Origin: Salinibacter pepae
Lineage (GTDB): Bacteria > Bacteroidota > Rhodothermia > Rhodothermales > Salinibacteraceae
Assembly: GCF_947077775.1 (NCBI RefSeq)
Contig: NZ_CAMTTE010000001.1
Span: forward strand, 3,438,501 to 3,502,500
Length of the DNA: 64,000 bases
Direction of reading: 5' to 3'
In this document: piece by piece, positions 46,338-55,104 of the stretch
Position numbering within the stretch: the stretch's first letter is position 1
Layout of the letters: each line of letters begins with the position of its first letter
Made by a program: the position numbers and the translations under genes
Notes under the pieces: generated by a model
The model's input: the letters and a program-made list of their open reading frames with translations, nothing else
Databases searched by the model: none
Told to the model about the DNA's origin: nothing

Positions 46338-46516
46338 CATTCTGAGCGACCGACGACCGGAGGGAAAAGCGAGTCGATGAATCTTACTGGGTCCAGCGCG
46401 AACGCTGATTGGGGAATATACTGGCCCGAAGGTCGCCTCTGCTGATCTTCGAAGAGATTGATTTCATCAGTCGCTTCGCTCGTGTCTCGACTCCGCTTCG
46501 CTGCGCTCGGAATGAC
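46338..46516. repeat. MITE-like element with inverted ends
   Basis: About 179 bp bounded by near-inverted copies: CATTCTGAGCG at 46338-46348, and CGCTCGGAATG at 46504-46514, whose complement is CATTCCGAGCG. Internal sub-repeats (GAGTCGA; CGAAGCG on the minus strand) occur in both arms. It is AT-richer than its surroundings, has no coding content and lies in the gene-free stretch 45963-46840. It looks like a dispersed non-autonomous element; copy number cannot be judged here. Confidence 0.5.
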
Positions 46517-46781
46517 TTGTTGTTAGGGTTCTTTTGCGTGTCTACTTAGACGTCTCTCGATCAGAAGAGAGCTCCTGGTGCGGATGATACACGGGCCCGG
46601 TCCGTGCCGCCTGCGCCCGAAGACGACCCCATTTCCCAGCGTGGACGGCGGGCCAGGCGTACCGTTCTCGCCCTCTTGCTGGCGCTTCCGGACGGTACCC
46701 CTCGGTGCGTTCGGAAAATTAGAAACAAAAGCTGTTTGTCTGGGTGGTACCCAGTAGCAGGTTGTTTCCCCCACCAGGAGA

Positions 46782-46815
46782 AGCCCCAGGGCCGTCTGTG
46801 CCCCGGGGCTTTTTG
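46782..46815 (+). terminator. terminator with no obvious upstream gene
   Basis: An 11-bp stem with one mismatch (AGCCCCAGGGC / GCCCCGGGGCT) is followed by TTTTTGTTGTC on the plus strand. The only adjacent gene, galT, is on the other strand and ends here, and that side lacks a T-run. The plus-strand transcript it ends is unidentified. A small RNA from about 46690 is possible: a CTGGGT-GGT-ACCCAG hairpin lies at about 46738. Confidence 0.6.
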
Positions 46816-46840
46816 TTGTCTTTGTTGTCGGACTGCGCAT

Positions 46841-47881
46841 CTACGCCGGATTGCCGTTGGCGCTGCCGTCGGGGGGGCGAAGCACGGCCGCGTCCCGTTC
46901 GGGGATGGAGGGGTTGATGCGCTGACCGGTGCCCACCTCGTAGCCGGCCTGCACCGTGGTACGGGGCCGTATTCGAAGGCTCCAATGCAGGTGGGCCTGG
47001 CTGGTGTCGTAGTCCAGTGCCGTCCGGACGAAGAAATTGTAGTCGGGGTCGTTCAAGCACTGGTGGAGGCGCTGCAGGACGGTCCGTAGGGCTTGGGCGA
47101 GGGCAGTACGGTCCTCGGCCGCGAGCCGCCCGAACTCCGGATCGTGCGTGCGGGGAAGAATCCACATCTCGTAGGGGACTTCGGCGGCAAACGGGACGAA
47201 CACCACAAACGCCTCGTTCGTCCACACGAGCCGATCCTCCGTGTCGAGCTCGTTCTCGATCATGACGCAGTACGGACACGCACCCAGCTCCTCGTATCGC
47301 GCCCGGGCCGCTCGCTCCTCACGTTCAATTTGGGGCGGGCGAAAATTCGGGGCAATGAGCTGACTGTGGGGGTGTGGAATGGAGGCGCCGGCTCGCGCGC
47401 CATGGTTGCGAAAGAGGGCCGGAATGAGCTCCTCGTCGGCCGAACGGATTGCGTGGTAGCGCTGCAGATAGGTCTCAAGGACGGCGTCGACCTGGGCCAC
47501 GGACATGTGGGCCAGGGGCTGGTGGTGGCGAGGGGTATCGATGATTACTTCCTGGCGCCCCCGACTGGCGCGGGTGCGGTACAATGTGCTTGAGCGGGGC
47601 GCCCCATTTTGGTCCGGGGCCAGGGCGGCGTACTTGTTGGGAACCACCCGTGTCGTCCACCCGGGAGGGGCCTCCTGCGGCTTTTCCCAGATCACCGAGG
47701 GCAGCATCGCCTCGTGTCCCGGGCAAAAAGGGCATCCCTCCACGGGGGGGGCCTCCGCGGGGGGCGACGAGGCCGATTCCGCTTCCGTGCGTTTGGGGCG
47801 GTCGCTCCGGGAGGGCGCGAAGGCGACCCACCGGTTGGTGATGCGGTCCTGGCGTGTTTCTGGGGTGTATGAAGGGGCCAT
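46841..47881 (-). CDS. galT: galactose-1-phosphate uridylyltransferase
   Basis: 346 aa from ATG 47881; the frame is open for 57 more codons across a tandem repeat and is not coding there. GalT exchanges UMP between UDP-glucose and galactose-1-phosphate in the Leloir pathway. The catalytic motif HPHSQ is at 170-174 (second His as nucleophile). CPFCPGHE (Cys50, Cys53) with a downstream His forms the metal site, and RVVPNKYAAL and SQAHLHWSLRI are also typical. No galK or galE is close. A related reading is the GalT-like ADP-sugar or nucleotide phosphorylase branch, but length and motifs favour galT. Confidence 0.9.
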   Translation of the reverse strand: MAPSYTPETRQDRITNRWVAFAPSRSDRPKRTEAESASSPPAEAPPVEGCPFCPGHEAMLPSVIWEKPQEAPPGWTTRVVPNKYAALAPDQNGAPRSSTLYRTRASRGRQEVIIDTPRHHQPLAHMSVAQVDAVLETYLQRYHAIRSADEELIPALFRNHGARAGASIPHPHSQLIAPNFRPPQIEREERAARARYEELGACPYCVMIENELDTEDRLVWTNEAFVVFVPFAAEVPYEMWILPRTHDPEFGRLAAEDRTALAQALRTVLQRLHQCLNDPDYNFFVRTALDYDTSQAHLHWSLRIRPRTTVQAGYEVGTGQRINPSIPERDAAVLRPPDGSANGNPA

Positions 47882-47940
47882 AGCGAAGTAGCTGAAAGAC
47901 GAAAACAGTAGTTCGAGGGCCGGGCAGGGGCAGACGGGCA

Positions 47941-48003
47941 GACCGGACACACAGCAGACCGGACACACAGCAGACCGGACACACAGCAGACCGGACACAC
48001 AAA
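47941..48003. repeat. 16-bp tandem repeat upstream of galT
   Basis: The unit GACCGGACACACAGCA is repeated exactly three times plus a 12-base partial copy, ending near 48001. It lies 60 nt before the galT start codon, in its likely promoter or leader. Direct head-to-tail copies without spacers exclude a CRISPR. Confidence 0.9.
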
Positions 48004-48782
48004 CGCCCCACGGGTCCCTTTTTGCCACGCCTTGATGGGGGCACTGCGACACCCCGGTCGGGTCCAGCCAGCCCAGCGCCGGCGGCGAGCGTCAAATTCA
48101 CCATCGGCGTCCGCCGAAACAGCCCCTGCATCGGATTTCCATGGGCGGTCGGCTGGAAAAATCCGGGGGAGGGACGAGAGCGTGTCCGTCCCACACCGCC
48201 ACACGCAAGAGATGGACGCCAGGAGCAACGCGGTCGACCCCCAAATCTTGCCGTCGAATATGCTCGTGTCCAGTAACGCCCCCGGCGTGTGTTCGTTTGT
48301 GCGGATCAGTTACAAGATTTTCCGGAATTGGTCGCCCCGTCTGGCCGCCTGTCTGTGCCGTGCCGACGGCCCTTGGGCTGCGGGGCCCAGCAGATTCAGG
48401 GGAACTGCCGTGCCGTGTAGCCGGCTCAAATCGTGTTGGGGACGGGGACGGCGGCTGACTGAGTGCCACATGGGTCCCGGAGGCACTGCGGGCTGGAGGG
48501 CATTGTGGGGCGTCAGGCTCTGCCTCGCCGGGAAGCGCCTGCACGGGGAGGAGATTCGGTCCTCAGCGGCTTCATTCCGCATCCCAAAGCGGAAAACAGC
48601 GTCCGTTTGCGCAGGCGCATCCCACCTCCTATATTCCAACGGCGTTCCAAAAAAGAGAGGATCGTCCCCCTGGCAATAATCGTGGGGGCTTGCGTGTGGA
48701 GGTCGGAGCTGCCCCCCTGCGGGCCTCCGGGGCACGACTGCATGTTTTCGCGTACTTACTGCCGTGTCACTGCGCTGACCCT
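48004..48782. other. gene-free stretch between galT and the alanine symporter
   Basis: About 780 nt without a convincing gene. Open frames here are short or have no domain-like character. It must contain the galT promoter (minus) and the symporter promoter (plus). GC is slightly lower than in the flanking genes. I see no strong hairpin with a T-run and no tRNA-like cloverleaf. Confidence 0.4.
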
Positions 48783-50537
48783 ATGCTGCAAACGATCGTC
48801 GACACCCTCTACGATGTGGTTTGGACCTACGGCATCCCAATCGGGGGGGGACAGTACATTCCGTGGGTGGTGCTGCTCCTGCTGGGGGCGGGCATCTACT
48901 TTACCCTTCGACTGGCCTTCGTCCAGATTCGCCAGTTTCCGCACGGCCTTGCCGTCACGTCGGGGCGGTACGACGATCCGGACGACCCCGGAGACGTGTC
49001 GCACTTCCAGGCCCTGACGACGGCACTGTCGGCCACCCTCGGGATCGGCAACATCGCGGGGGCGGCCCTTGCCATCCACGTGGGCGGCCCGGGGGCCCTG
49101 TTGTGGATGTGGGTCACCGGCATCCTCGGCATGGCCACCAAATACAGCGAGGTGACCATCGCGCAGTTCTACCGGAACGTCGAGGAGCCGACCGAGGCGG
49201 AGAAGGGCACTTGGCAGCAGACCTGGAAGGGGACGGTGGCCGGGGGGCCCATGTACTACATCGAAAAGGGACTGGGCTCAAACTGGAAGCCCCTGGCGAT
49301 CTTCTTCGCCGTGATGCTGATGATCACGTCCTTCCTCACCGGTAACGCGGTGCAGTCGAACACGGTGGCCGACGTCATGAACGCGGAGTTTGGCGTGGCG
49401 GTGTGGCTCTCGGGACTTGTGCTGGCCACCATCATCGCCCTCGTCATCCTCGGCGGCGTGACCGCGATTGGGCGCGTCACGGGCATCCTCGTGCCCGTCA
49501 TGGCCGCGGCGTACGTCATTGGCGCGCTCCTCGTCCTGGCCTTCAACTACACGGAGATTCTCCCGACGCTCGGGAGTGTCTTCACGAACGCCTTCAATCC
49601 GTCCGCGGGGGTGGCGGGGACGGGGGCTGGGGCCTTCTTGCTGACGTTTACATACGGGGTGCAACGCGGCCTCTTCTCCAACGAGGCCGGCATGGGCTCG
49701 GCCCCCATTGCCCACTCGGCCGCCAAGACCGACGAGCCCGCCTCGGAGGGCGTGGTGGCCCTCCTGGAGCCGTTCATCGACACGATCACGGTCGTCACGC
49801 TGACCTGCCTGGCCATCCTCGTGAGCGGGGCCTGGGGGGCCGAAGTGCCCACGGAGTTCAACTTCGATTCCGGCAACGCGGACTACCGGGTGGAGAACGA
49901 GGGCGGCATCTTTCCCAGCTCCGATACGCCGGAGGAGATCCGAATTGAGAACGGCGAGCAGCAGGTCCCCAATCCCGACGAGGACGCGCAGTTTGCCTGG
50001 CGGCAGGCCGTGGTAAGCTCCTTCTACACGTCCTGCGCCAACGACTGCGACGAGGCAGAAGACCTCCAAGAGCCCTTCACGGGCACGCTCTACCCGACGA
50101 AAGAGCTCGCCGTGGCCGACGACGGGACCGAGTACCAGGTCCTGTACGGAGAGGGGGTGCGCAGCGGGGCCCCCCTTACCCGCCTTGCCTTCGAGCGCGG
50201 CCTCTCCCCGCTCGGCGACTGGGGCGGGTACGTCGTGATCCTGAGCGTGCTGCTCTTCGCCATCTCGACCTCCATCTCGTGGAGCTACTACGGCGACCGC
50301 TGCGCCTACTACCTGTTTGGGGAGCGGGCCATCTTCCCGTACAAGGTCGTCTTCGTCCTCATGAACTTTACCGGCGCGGTGACCGCCCTTACGACGATCT
50401 GGACCATCGGGGACATCGCCCTCGGGATCGTGATTGTGCCGAACCTGATTGGCGTGATCCTGCTGACGGACAAGGTGAAGGAGATCACCGACGACTACGG
50501 GGCCCGAAAACCGTGGCTGGAGGAGCCGGAGACGTGA
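48783..50537 (+). CDS. alanine/glycine:cation symporter (AGCS family)
   Basis: 584 aa from ATG 48783. Na+-coupled uptake of alanine or glycine through the inner membrane. Family signatures: LRLAFVQIRQFPHGL, ATLGIGNIAGAALAIHVGGP (the GxGNIxG amino-acid/ion site), GPMYYIEKGLG and YGVQRGLFSNEAGMGSAPIAH. About ten or eleven membrane helices. Between about 358 and 490 there is a long hydrophilic insert, not usual in the family, with a Cys pair (SCANDC) and Asp/Glu-rich sequence; it should face outside. Typical AGCS proteins are 440-500 aa. The frame opens 31 codons earlier without similarity. Confidence 0.93.
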   Translation: MLQTIVDTLYDVVWTYGIPIGGGQYIPWVVLLLLGAGIYFTLRLAFVQIRQFPHGLAVTSGRYDDPDDPGDVSHFQALTTALSATLGIGNIAGAALAIHVGGPGALLWMWVTGILGMATKYSEVTIAQFYRNVEEPTEAEKGTWQQTWKGTVAGGPMYYIEKGLGSNWKPLAIFFAVMLMITSFLTGNAVQSNTVADVMNAEFGVAVWLSGLVLATIIALVILGGVTAIGRVTGILVPVMAAAYVIGALLVLAFNYTEILPTLGSVFTNAFNPSAGVAGTGAGAFLLTFTYGVQRGLFSNEAGMGSAPIAHSAAKTDEPASEGVVALLEPFIDTITVVTLTCLAILVSGAWGAEVPTEFNFDSGNADYRVENEGGIFPSSDTPEEIRIENGEQQVPNPDEDAQFAWRQAVVSSFYTSCANDCDEAEDLQEPFTGTLYPTKELAVADDGTEYQVLYGEGVRSGAPLTRLAFERGLSPLGDWGGYVVILSVLLFAISTSISWSYYGDRCAYYLFGERAIFPYKVVFVLMNFTGAVTALTTIWTIGDIALGIVIVPNLIGVILLTDKVKEITDDYGARKPWLEEPET

Positions 50538-50611
50538 TGGGCCCGGGGGGTGGGGCCTCGCCCCCTGTTGCGACGCGTCGGCCGTGCTGTGCGCACCATT
50601 CTCAATTTCCC

Positions 50612-51241
50612 ATGGAGAACCTCACCGTTGTCGACCACCCGCTTTTGCAGCGTGACCTGACCCTCCTGCGCCGGAAGGAGACGCCGCACGGCCAGTTCCG
50701 GAAGACGGTGTCCGACGCGGCGGCGATTCTGGCCTACGAGGCGATGCGGGACATCGAGCTGGAGGAGACCTCCATCGAGACGCCCCTCGAACAGACGACC
50801 GGCTACGAGATCGCCGAAGAGGTGATGGTCGTGCCCATCATGCGGGCCGGGCTCGGAATGGTGGATGGCTTCGTGCGGTACGTGCCGGAGGCCCGGGTGG
50901 GCCACCTCGGCATGCAGCGCGACGAGGAGACCTACCGGCCCGTCGACTACTACAGCAACATTCCGTCGAGCATCGAGGGCGCCCACGTGTTTGTGGTGGA
51001 CCCGATGCTGGCCACAGGGGGCAGTGCGTCCTTTGCCATCGATCACCTAAAGGAAGAAGGGGGACAGGACTTCACGTTTGCGTGTCTGGTCGCGGCGCCC
51101 GAGGGGGTGCAGAAGCTCCGCGAGGAGCACCCCGACGTGCCCGTGGTGACGGCGGTACTGGACCGGGAGCTGGACGACAACGCCTTCATTCGCCCCGGCT
51201 TGGGCGACGCGGGGGACCGAATCTTTGGAACGCGATCGTGA
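50612..51241 (+). CDS. upp: uracil phosphoribosyltransferase
   Basis: 209 aa from ATG 50612. Converts uracil and PRPP to UMP in pyrimidine salvage. Opening VVDHPLLQRDLTLLRRKETP, central VPIMRAGLGMVDGFVRYVPEA and the PRPP loop VFVVDPMLATGGSASFAIDHL match the family; the C-terminal DRELDDNAFIRPGLGDAGDR closes the uracil site. The length is standard. It lies 74 nt after the symporter and 17 nt before the antiporter gene, so it may be in one transcript with the latter. A long upstream open frame is non-coding. Confidence 0.97.
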   Translation: MENLTVVDHPLLQRDLTLLRRKETPHGQFRKTVSDAAAILAYEAMRDIELEETSIETPLEQTTGYEIAEEVMVVPIMRAGLGMVDGFVRYVPEARVGHLGMQRDEETYRPVDYYSNIPSSIEGAHVFVVDPMLATGGSASFAIDHLKEEGGQDFTFACLVAAPEGVQKLREEHPDVPVVTAVLDRELDDNAFIRPGLGDAGDRIFGTRS

Positions 51242-51258
51242 CTGAGGGACGCTGACCG

Positions 51259-53205
51259 ATGGGCCATCTCGTTTCGTTTCCCCGAACTCTTCTTTTGCTC
51301 ACGGGTCTGCTGTGCCTCTGGGGGGGCACGACGCCGGCCGTTGCACAGGACGGTGCGATCGACGTCCCGGACCCGGTCCTGAGCGGCATCGAGTTTGCGG
51401 TCGCGGTGCCCGGCGACTCCTCGCTGGCTGCACAGGGGGCGCCGACGCTGCGGGTGGCGGGGGCCTCGTTCTCGCTATCGTACGACGCGGCGGAGGGGGC
51501 GTGGACCGCGGACGATGTCTCGATCGCGTCGAGCGGAAGCGCCACCGTCGAGGTCGTGGCCGACGGCGCGGTGCTGCGCTCAACCACGACGCGAACCATT
51601 CCGGGCTGGCTCTCCATCCTGCCGCCCCTCTTGGCCATCGGGATGGCGCTGCTGTACCGGCGTGTGGTGCCGGCGTTGTTCTTTGGAATCTGGGTGGGCG
51701 CGGTGATTGCCATCGGCGTCACGCCGTGGGGCGCGTTCAAGGGCCTGCTGGACAGCTTTCAGGTCTACGTGCTGAACGCAATGTCCAGCTCCAGCCACGT
51801 GGCCATCATTCTGTTCTCCCTCATGATCGGGGGCATGGTGGGCATCATCTCCAAGAATGGGGGGACCCTCGGCATCGTGGAGCGCCTGACGGGGTGGGCG
51901 AGCGACTCGAAACGGGGACAGATGGTGACCGGGGTGCTGGGCGTGAGCATTTTCTTCGACGATTACGCCAATACCCTCATCGTGGGCAACACCATGCGCC
52001 CGGTCACGGACCGGCTTCGCGTTTCCCGTGAGAAGTTGGCCTACGTCGTGGACTCGACCGCGGCCCCCATCGCGACGCTCGCGTTCGTCACCACGTGGAT
52101 TGGGTACCAGGTGGGCCTCCTGGGGACCGCCATCCAGAACATCGACGGATTTGCGCAGGGGGCCTACTCGGTCTTCCTCAGCTCACTGCCCTACAACTTC
52201 TATCCGCTCCTCACGCTGTTTTTCGTCTTCCTCGTGGCCTATTCGGGACTCGACTTCGGGCCGATGTACCAGGCGGAGCGGCGGGCCCGCGAGACGGGGG
52301 AAGTGCTGGGCAAGGAAGCGAAGGTCGACGAGGCGGCCTCGGAGGGGGAGGAGCTGCAGCCCCCGGACGGAACGCCGTTCCGGGCCGTCAACGCCGTCAT
52401 CCCGATTCTGGTGCTGGTGGGAGGGGTGCTCGGCGGGCTGTACGCGACGGGCGTTCAGGCCGCTGGGGGGGAGGCCCCCTTGCGGGACATTATCGGGGAG
52501 GCGAACTCGTACACCGCCCTGATGTGGGGATCGATCCTTGGGGTGTTGGTGGCGGCGGCGCTGTCCATCGGGCAGGGCATCCTCGACCTGGAGCAGACCG
52601 TGGAGGCCTGGTACGAGGGCCTGAAGTCCATGCTGTTTGCGATGATCATCCTCGTGCTCGCGTGGGCCCTGTCCAACATCACAGAGGTCCTGCACACGGC
52701 CGACTTTCTCGTGTCGGTCCTCGGGGAGTGGCTTCCGCCTGGGGTCGTGCCGGCACTCATCTTTGTCCTTGCGGCCGCGACGGCCTTTGCGACCGGGTCG
52801 AGCTGGGGCACCATGGGCATTCTGATGCCGCTGGTGGTTCCGCTGGTGTGGGCGGTTCTCGTCCAGAACGGGATGGACGACCCGTCGCACTATCACATTC
52901 TGTACTCGTCGGTGTCGTGCGTGCTGGCCGGATCGGTGTGGGGGGACCATTGTTCGCCCATTTCGGATACGACGATTCTCTCGTCAATGGCCAGCGGCTG
53001 CGACCACGTGGAGCACGTGCGCACGCAGTTGCCGTACGCGCTCAGCGTGGGCACCGTGGCGATCGTGTTTGGCACACTGCCCGCCGGCTTCGGCCTGCCG
53101 TGGTGGGTCGGGCTCTTGGTCGGGGCGGCGCTCCTGTACGGCCTGCTACAGGTGGCCGGCACGCCCGTCGATACGGCCGAGGCCCCTGCGGAGGCCCCGG
53201 CGTAG
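51259..53205 (+). CDS. NhaC-family Na+/H+ antiporter with extra N-terminal domain
   Basis: 648 aa. A cleavable signal peptide (RTLLLLTGLLCLWGGTTPAVAQ) is followed by a beta-rich soluble segment of about 85 residues (VAVPGDSSLAAQGAPTLRVA; GSATVEVVADGAVL) and then the NhaC/antiporter domain from about 113. Family motifs: FFDDYANTLIVGNTMRPVTD, STAAPIATLAFVTTWIG, TAFATGSSWGTMGILMPLVV and GSVWGDHCSPISDTTILSSM. About 11 membrane helices. It should export Na+ for protons. The periplasmic domain is not usual in the family. Antiport is expected to be essential in a salt-in halophile. Confidence 0.92.
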   Translation: MGHLVSFPRTLLLLTGLLCLWGGTTPAVAQDGAIDVPDPVLSGIEFAVAVPGDSSLAAQGAPTLRVAGASFSLSYDAAEGAWTADDVSIASSGSATVEVVADGAVLRSTTTRTIPGWLSILPPLLAIGMALLYRRVVPALFFGIWVGAVIAIGVTPWGAFKGLLDSFQVYVLNAMSSSSHVAIILFSLMIGGMVGIISKNGGTLGIVERLTGWASDSKRGQMVTGVLGVSIFFDDYANTLIVGNTMRPVTDRLRVSREKLAYVVDSTAAPIATLAFVTTWIGYQVGLLGTAIQNIDGFAQGAYSVFLSSLPYNFYPLLTLFFVFLVAYSGLDFGPMYQAERRARETGEVLGKEAKVDEAASEGEELQPPDGTPFRAVNAVIPILVLVGGVLGGLYATGVQAAGGEAPLRDIIGEANSYTALMWGSILGVLVAAALSIGQGILDLEQTVEAWYEGLKSMLFAMIILVLAWALSNITEVLHTADFLVSVLGEWLPPGVVPALIFVLAAATAFATGSSWGTMGILMPLVVPLVWAVLVQNGMDDPSHYHILYSSVSCVLAGSVWGDHCSPISDTTILSSMASGCDHVEHVRTQLPYALSVGTVAIVFGTLPAGFGLPWWVGLLVGAALLYGLLQVAGTPVDTAEAPAEAPA

Positions 53206-53284
53206 GCCGATGGCAACCGCCGCGTAGGGCGTGGCGCTCGTCTCTTTCCTTTCCCTTTTTGTTCACCAATCAACATCCCTCCCT

Positions 53285-53629
53285 ATGTTTCTCGACGCCG
53301 ACGACCGTCCCTGGGGCCGCTGGGAAGAGTACCTGAACGAGCCGGGGTATCGCGTGAAGCGCATCATCGTGCACCCCGGCCAGCGGCTCTCCCTGCAGAA
53401 GCACGAGCAGCGACAAGAGCACTGGGTCGTCGTCCGGGGGACGGGCGTCTTCACGCGCAACGAGGAGGAGATCGCGGTGTCTGAGGGGGACACCTGCTTT
53501 ATCGACGAGGGCGACGTGCACCGCATCGAGAACACCGGCGACGGGCCGCTCGTCTTTATCGAGACGCAGATGGGCCGCTGCGTGGAGGACGACATCATCC
53601 GGCTGGAGGACGACTACGGGCGGGAGTAG
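53285..53629 (+). CDS. cupin of the mannose-6-phosphate isomerase type II C-terminal family
   Basis: 114 aa, a single cupin. Sequence RPWGRWEEYLNEPGYRVKRI is the hallmark of the C-terminal isomerase domain of bifunctional PMI/GMP enzymes. Metal ligands are visible: LQKHEQRQEHWVVVRGTG (His, Gln/Glu, His) and the later DEGDVHRIEN. It could isomerise mannose-6-phosphate and fructose-6-phosphate alone, or be a sugar-binding cupin. No mannose-1-phosphate guanylyltransferase is adjacent. The frame opens 18 codons earlier; ATG 53285 matches the family start. Confidence 0.88.
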   Translation: MFLDADDRPWGRWEEYLNEPGYRVKRIIVHPGQRLSLQKHEQRQEHWVVVRGTGVFTRNEEEIAVSEGDTCFIDEGDVHRIENTGDGPLVFIETQMGRCVEDDIIRLEDDYGRE

Positions 53630-53764
53630 GGCGGAACGAACGGGGGAAGGCGGGGCGAGGAGTTTGTAGGATTTCTGCTTTCAAGAAGGGCATCGCCGGC
53701 ACTTCCGGGTGTGTCGTTCCGTTGTACGCCACCGCACACAGTTTCTTGGCAATCCCCCTCGCCT

Positions 53765-54352
53765 ATGATATTGCCGATATACGTCTACGGCCACGAGGCG
53801 CTCCGGAACGAGACCGATCCCGTGCAGGAGAATACGGAGGCGCTCCAAGAGCTCATCGACAACATGATCGAGACGATGCACAACGCCGCCGGCATTGGGC
53901 TGGCGGCGCCCCAGGTTGGGCGCACTGAGCGTCTTTTCGTGGTGGACCTGACCCCGATGGCCGACGAGATTGCGGAGGCGGGGGCGCCGCTCCCGCCCCA
54001 GCCGATGGTCTTCATCAATCCCGAGATCGTGGAGGAGAGCGACGGCACCGCGGAGATGGAGGAGGGCTGCCTGTCGATTCCGGAGGTGCGAGAAGCCGTG
54101 GCACGCCCCGAACGGATCCGGATGCGCTACCGGGATCGCGAGTTTGAGGAGCAGGAACTGGAAGCCGGGGGGATGCTGTCCCGGGTTCTGCAGCACGAGC
54201 GCGACCATCTCGACGGCGTCCTCTTTACCGACTACCTCAGCAGCTTCCGCAAGCGACTGCTCCAGCGTCCCCTGCGCGAGATGGTGAACGGGGAGGTGGA
54301 GGCCGACTATCCGCTCGTGACGAAGGACGACGAAACCGTTCCGTCCCGGTAG
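53765..54352 (+). CDS. def: peptide deformylase
   Basis: 195 aa from ATG 53765. Removes the formyl group from N-terminal Met of new proteins. Motif I GIGLAAPQ at 43-50, motif II EGCLS at 100-104 (Cys102 metal ligand), motif III HERDH at 144-148 (His144 and His148 metal ligands, Glu145 catalytic). N-terminus ILPIYVYGHEALR is normal. The frame is open 18 codons earlier without similarity. A usual companion, fmt, is absent. The C-terminal tail after the core is short and acidic. Confidence 0.97.
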   Translation: MILPIYVYGHEALRNETDPVQENTEALQELIDNMIETMHNAAGIGLAAPQVGRTERLFVVDLTPMADEIAEAGAPLPPQPMVFINPEIVEESDGTAEMEEGCLSIPEVREAVARPERIRMRYRDREFEEQELEAGGMLSRVLQHERDHLDGVLFTDYLSSFRKRLLQRPLREMVNGEVEADYPLVTKDDETVPSR

Positions 54353-54413
54353 AACACATTCCTCCCCAGGAAGCTTGGCCCTCCGTTTGAGCCAGCTGCT
54401 GTGGACATTCCCC

Positions 54414-55079
54414 ATGACCGCCCGCCGGACGCTCTCCCGCTCGGACATCGAGGCCGTCTACGACCGGACTGGGGCGTGGCAGGACACCCAGGCCTTCTAC
54501 GAGGCGCCGGCCTTCGACGTGCTCGTGGCCCGTGGGGGGTTTGGGGACGCCCGGTCGGTGGTCGAGGTCGGATGCGGCACCGGAACGCTCGCCGAGCGCC
54601 TCCTGCAACGCCATTGTCCGCCGGCGGCGCGCTACGTGGGATACGACCTCAGCGGAACAATGGTGCGGCGTGCCCGGGCCCGACTCGGGCCGTTTGGGGG
54701 CCGCGCGACCGTCCACGAGACCGACGGCGGCCTGACGTTTGACGCCCCGGACGGGACGCACGATCGCGTGGTGGCGACCTACCTGTTGGACCTTCTGTCG
54801 CGAGAGGACGCCCGGACCTTCCTCGGGGAGGCGCATCGCCTCCTGCGAGAGAACGGCCGGCTCTGCCTTGCGGGGCTCACCTGGGGACGCGCGCTGGTGC
54901 CTCGGTGTGTGAGTGAGCTGTGGAACGCCCTTCATCGAATTCGCCCGGCGTGGGTCGGCGGGTGCCGGCCCCTTCGGCAACGGGCCCTCCTGGACGAGAC
55001 GCGCTGGTCCGTCCGGGCTCACGCCTTGGTGACGGCATGGGGCGTTCCGTCGGAGGTGCTGGTGGCGACGCCCACATAA
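54414..55079 (+). CDS. SAM-dependent methyltransferase, class I
   Basis: 221 aa. Motif I VVEVGCGTGTLAERLL binds SAM; YVGYDLSGTMVRRARARL (motif II) and DRVVATYLLDLLSREDAR (motif IV-like) follow, then LRENGRLCLAGLTWG. This is the methyltransferase-11/25-like class. The substrate is unknown. The C-terminus is Arg-rich. It starts at ATG 54414 and ends 25 nt before the ABC ATPase gene, so a B12- or metabolite-related role is possible from context only. Confidence 0.85.
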   Translation: MTARRTLSRSDIEAVYDRTGAWQDTQAFYEAPAFDVLVARGGFGDARSVVEVGCGTGTLAERLLQRHCPPAARYVGYDLSGTMVRRARARLGPFGGRATVHETDGGLTFDAPDGTHDRVVATYLLDLLSREDARTFLGEAHRLLRENGRLCLAGLTWGRALVPRCVSELWNALHRIRPAWVGGCRPLRQRALLDETRWSVRAHALVTAWGVPSEVLVATPT

Positions 55080-55104
55080 ACGCGCATGCGGTCTCTTTGC
55101 ACTG

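Noticed and set aside
47941-48003. CRISPR array
   Set aside because: The units are contiguous 16-mers with no spacers and there are no cas genes.
48032-48679. Open frame in the gene-free stretch before the alanine symporter
   Set aside because: No signal peptide, domain or acidic bias; composition changes along its length like non-coding DNA.
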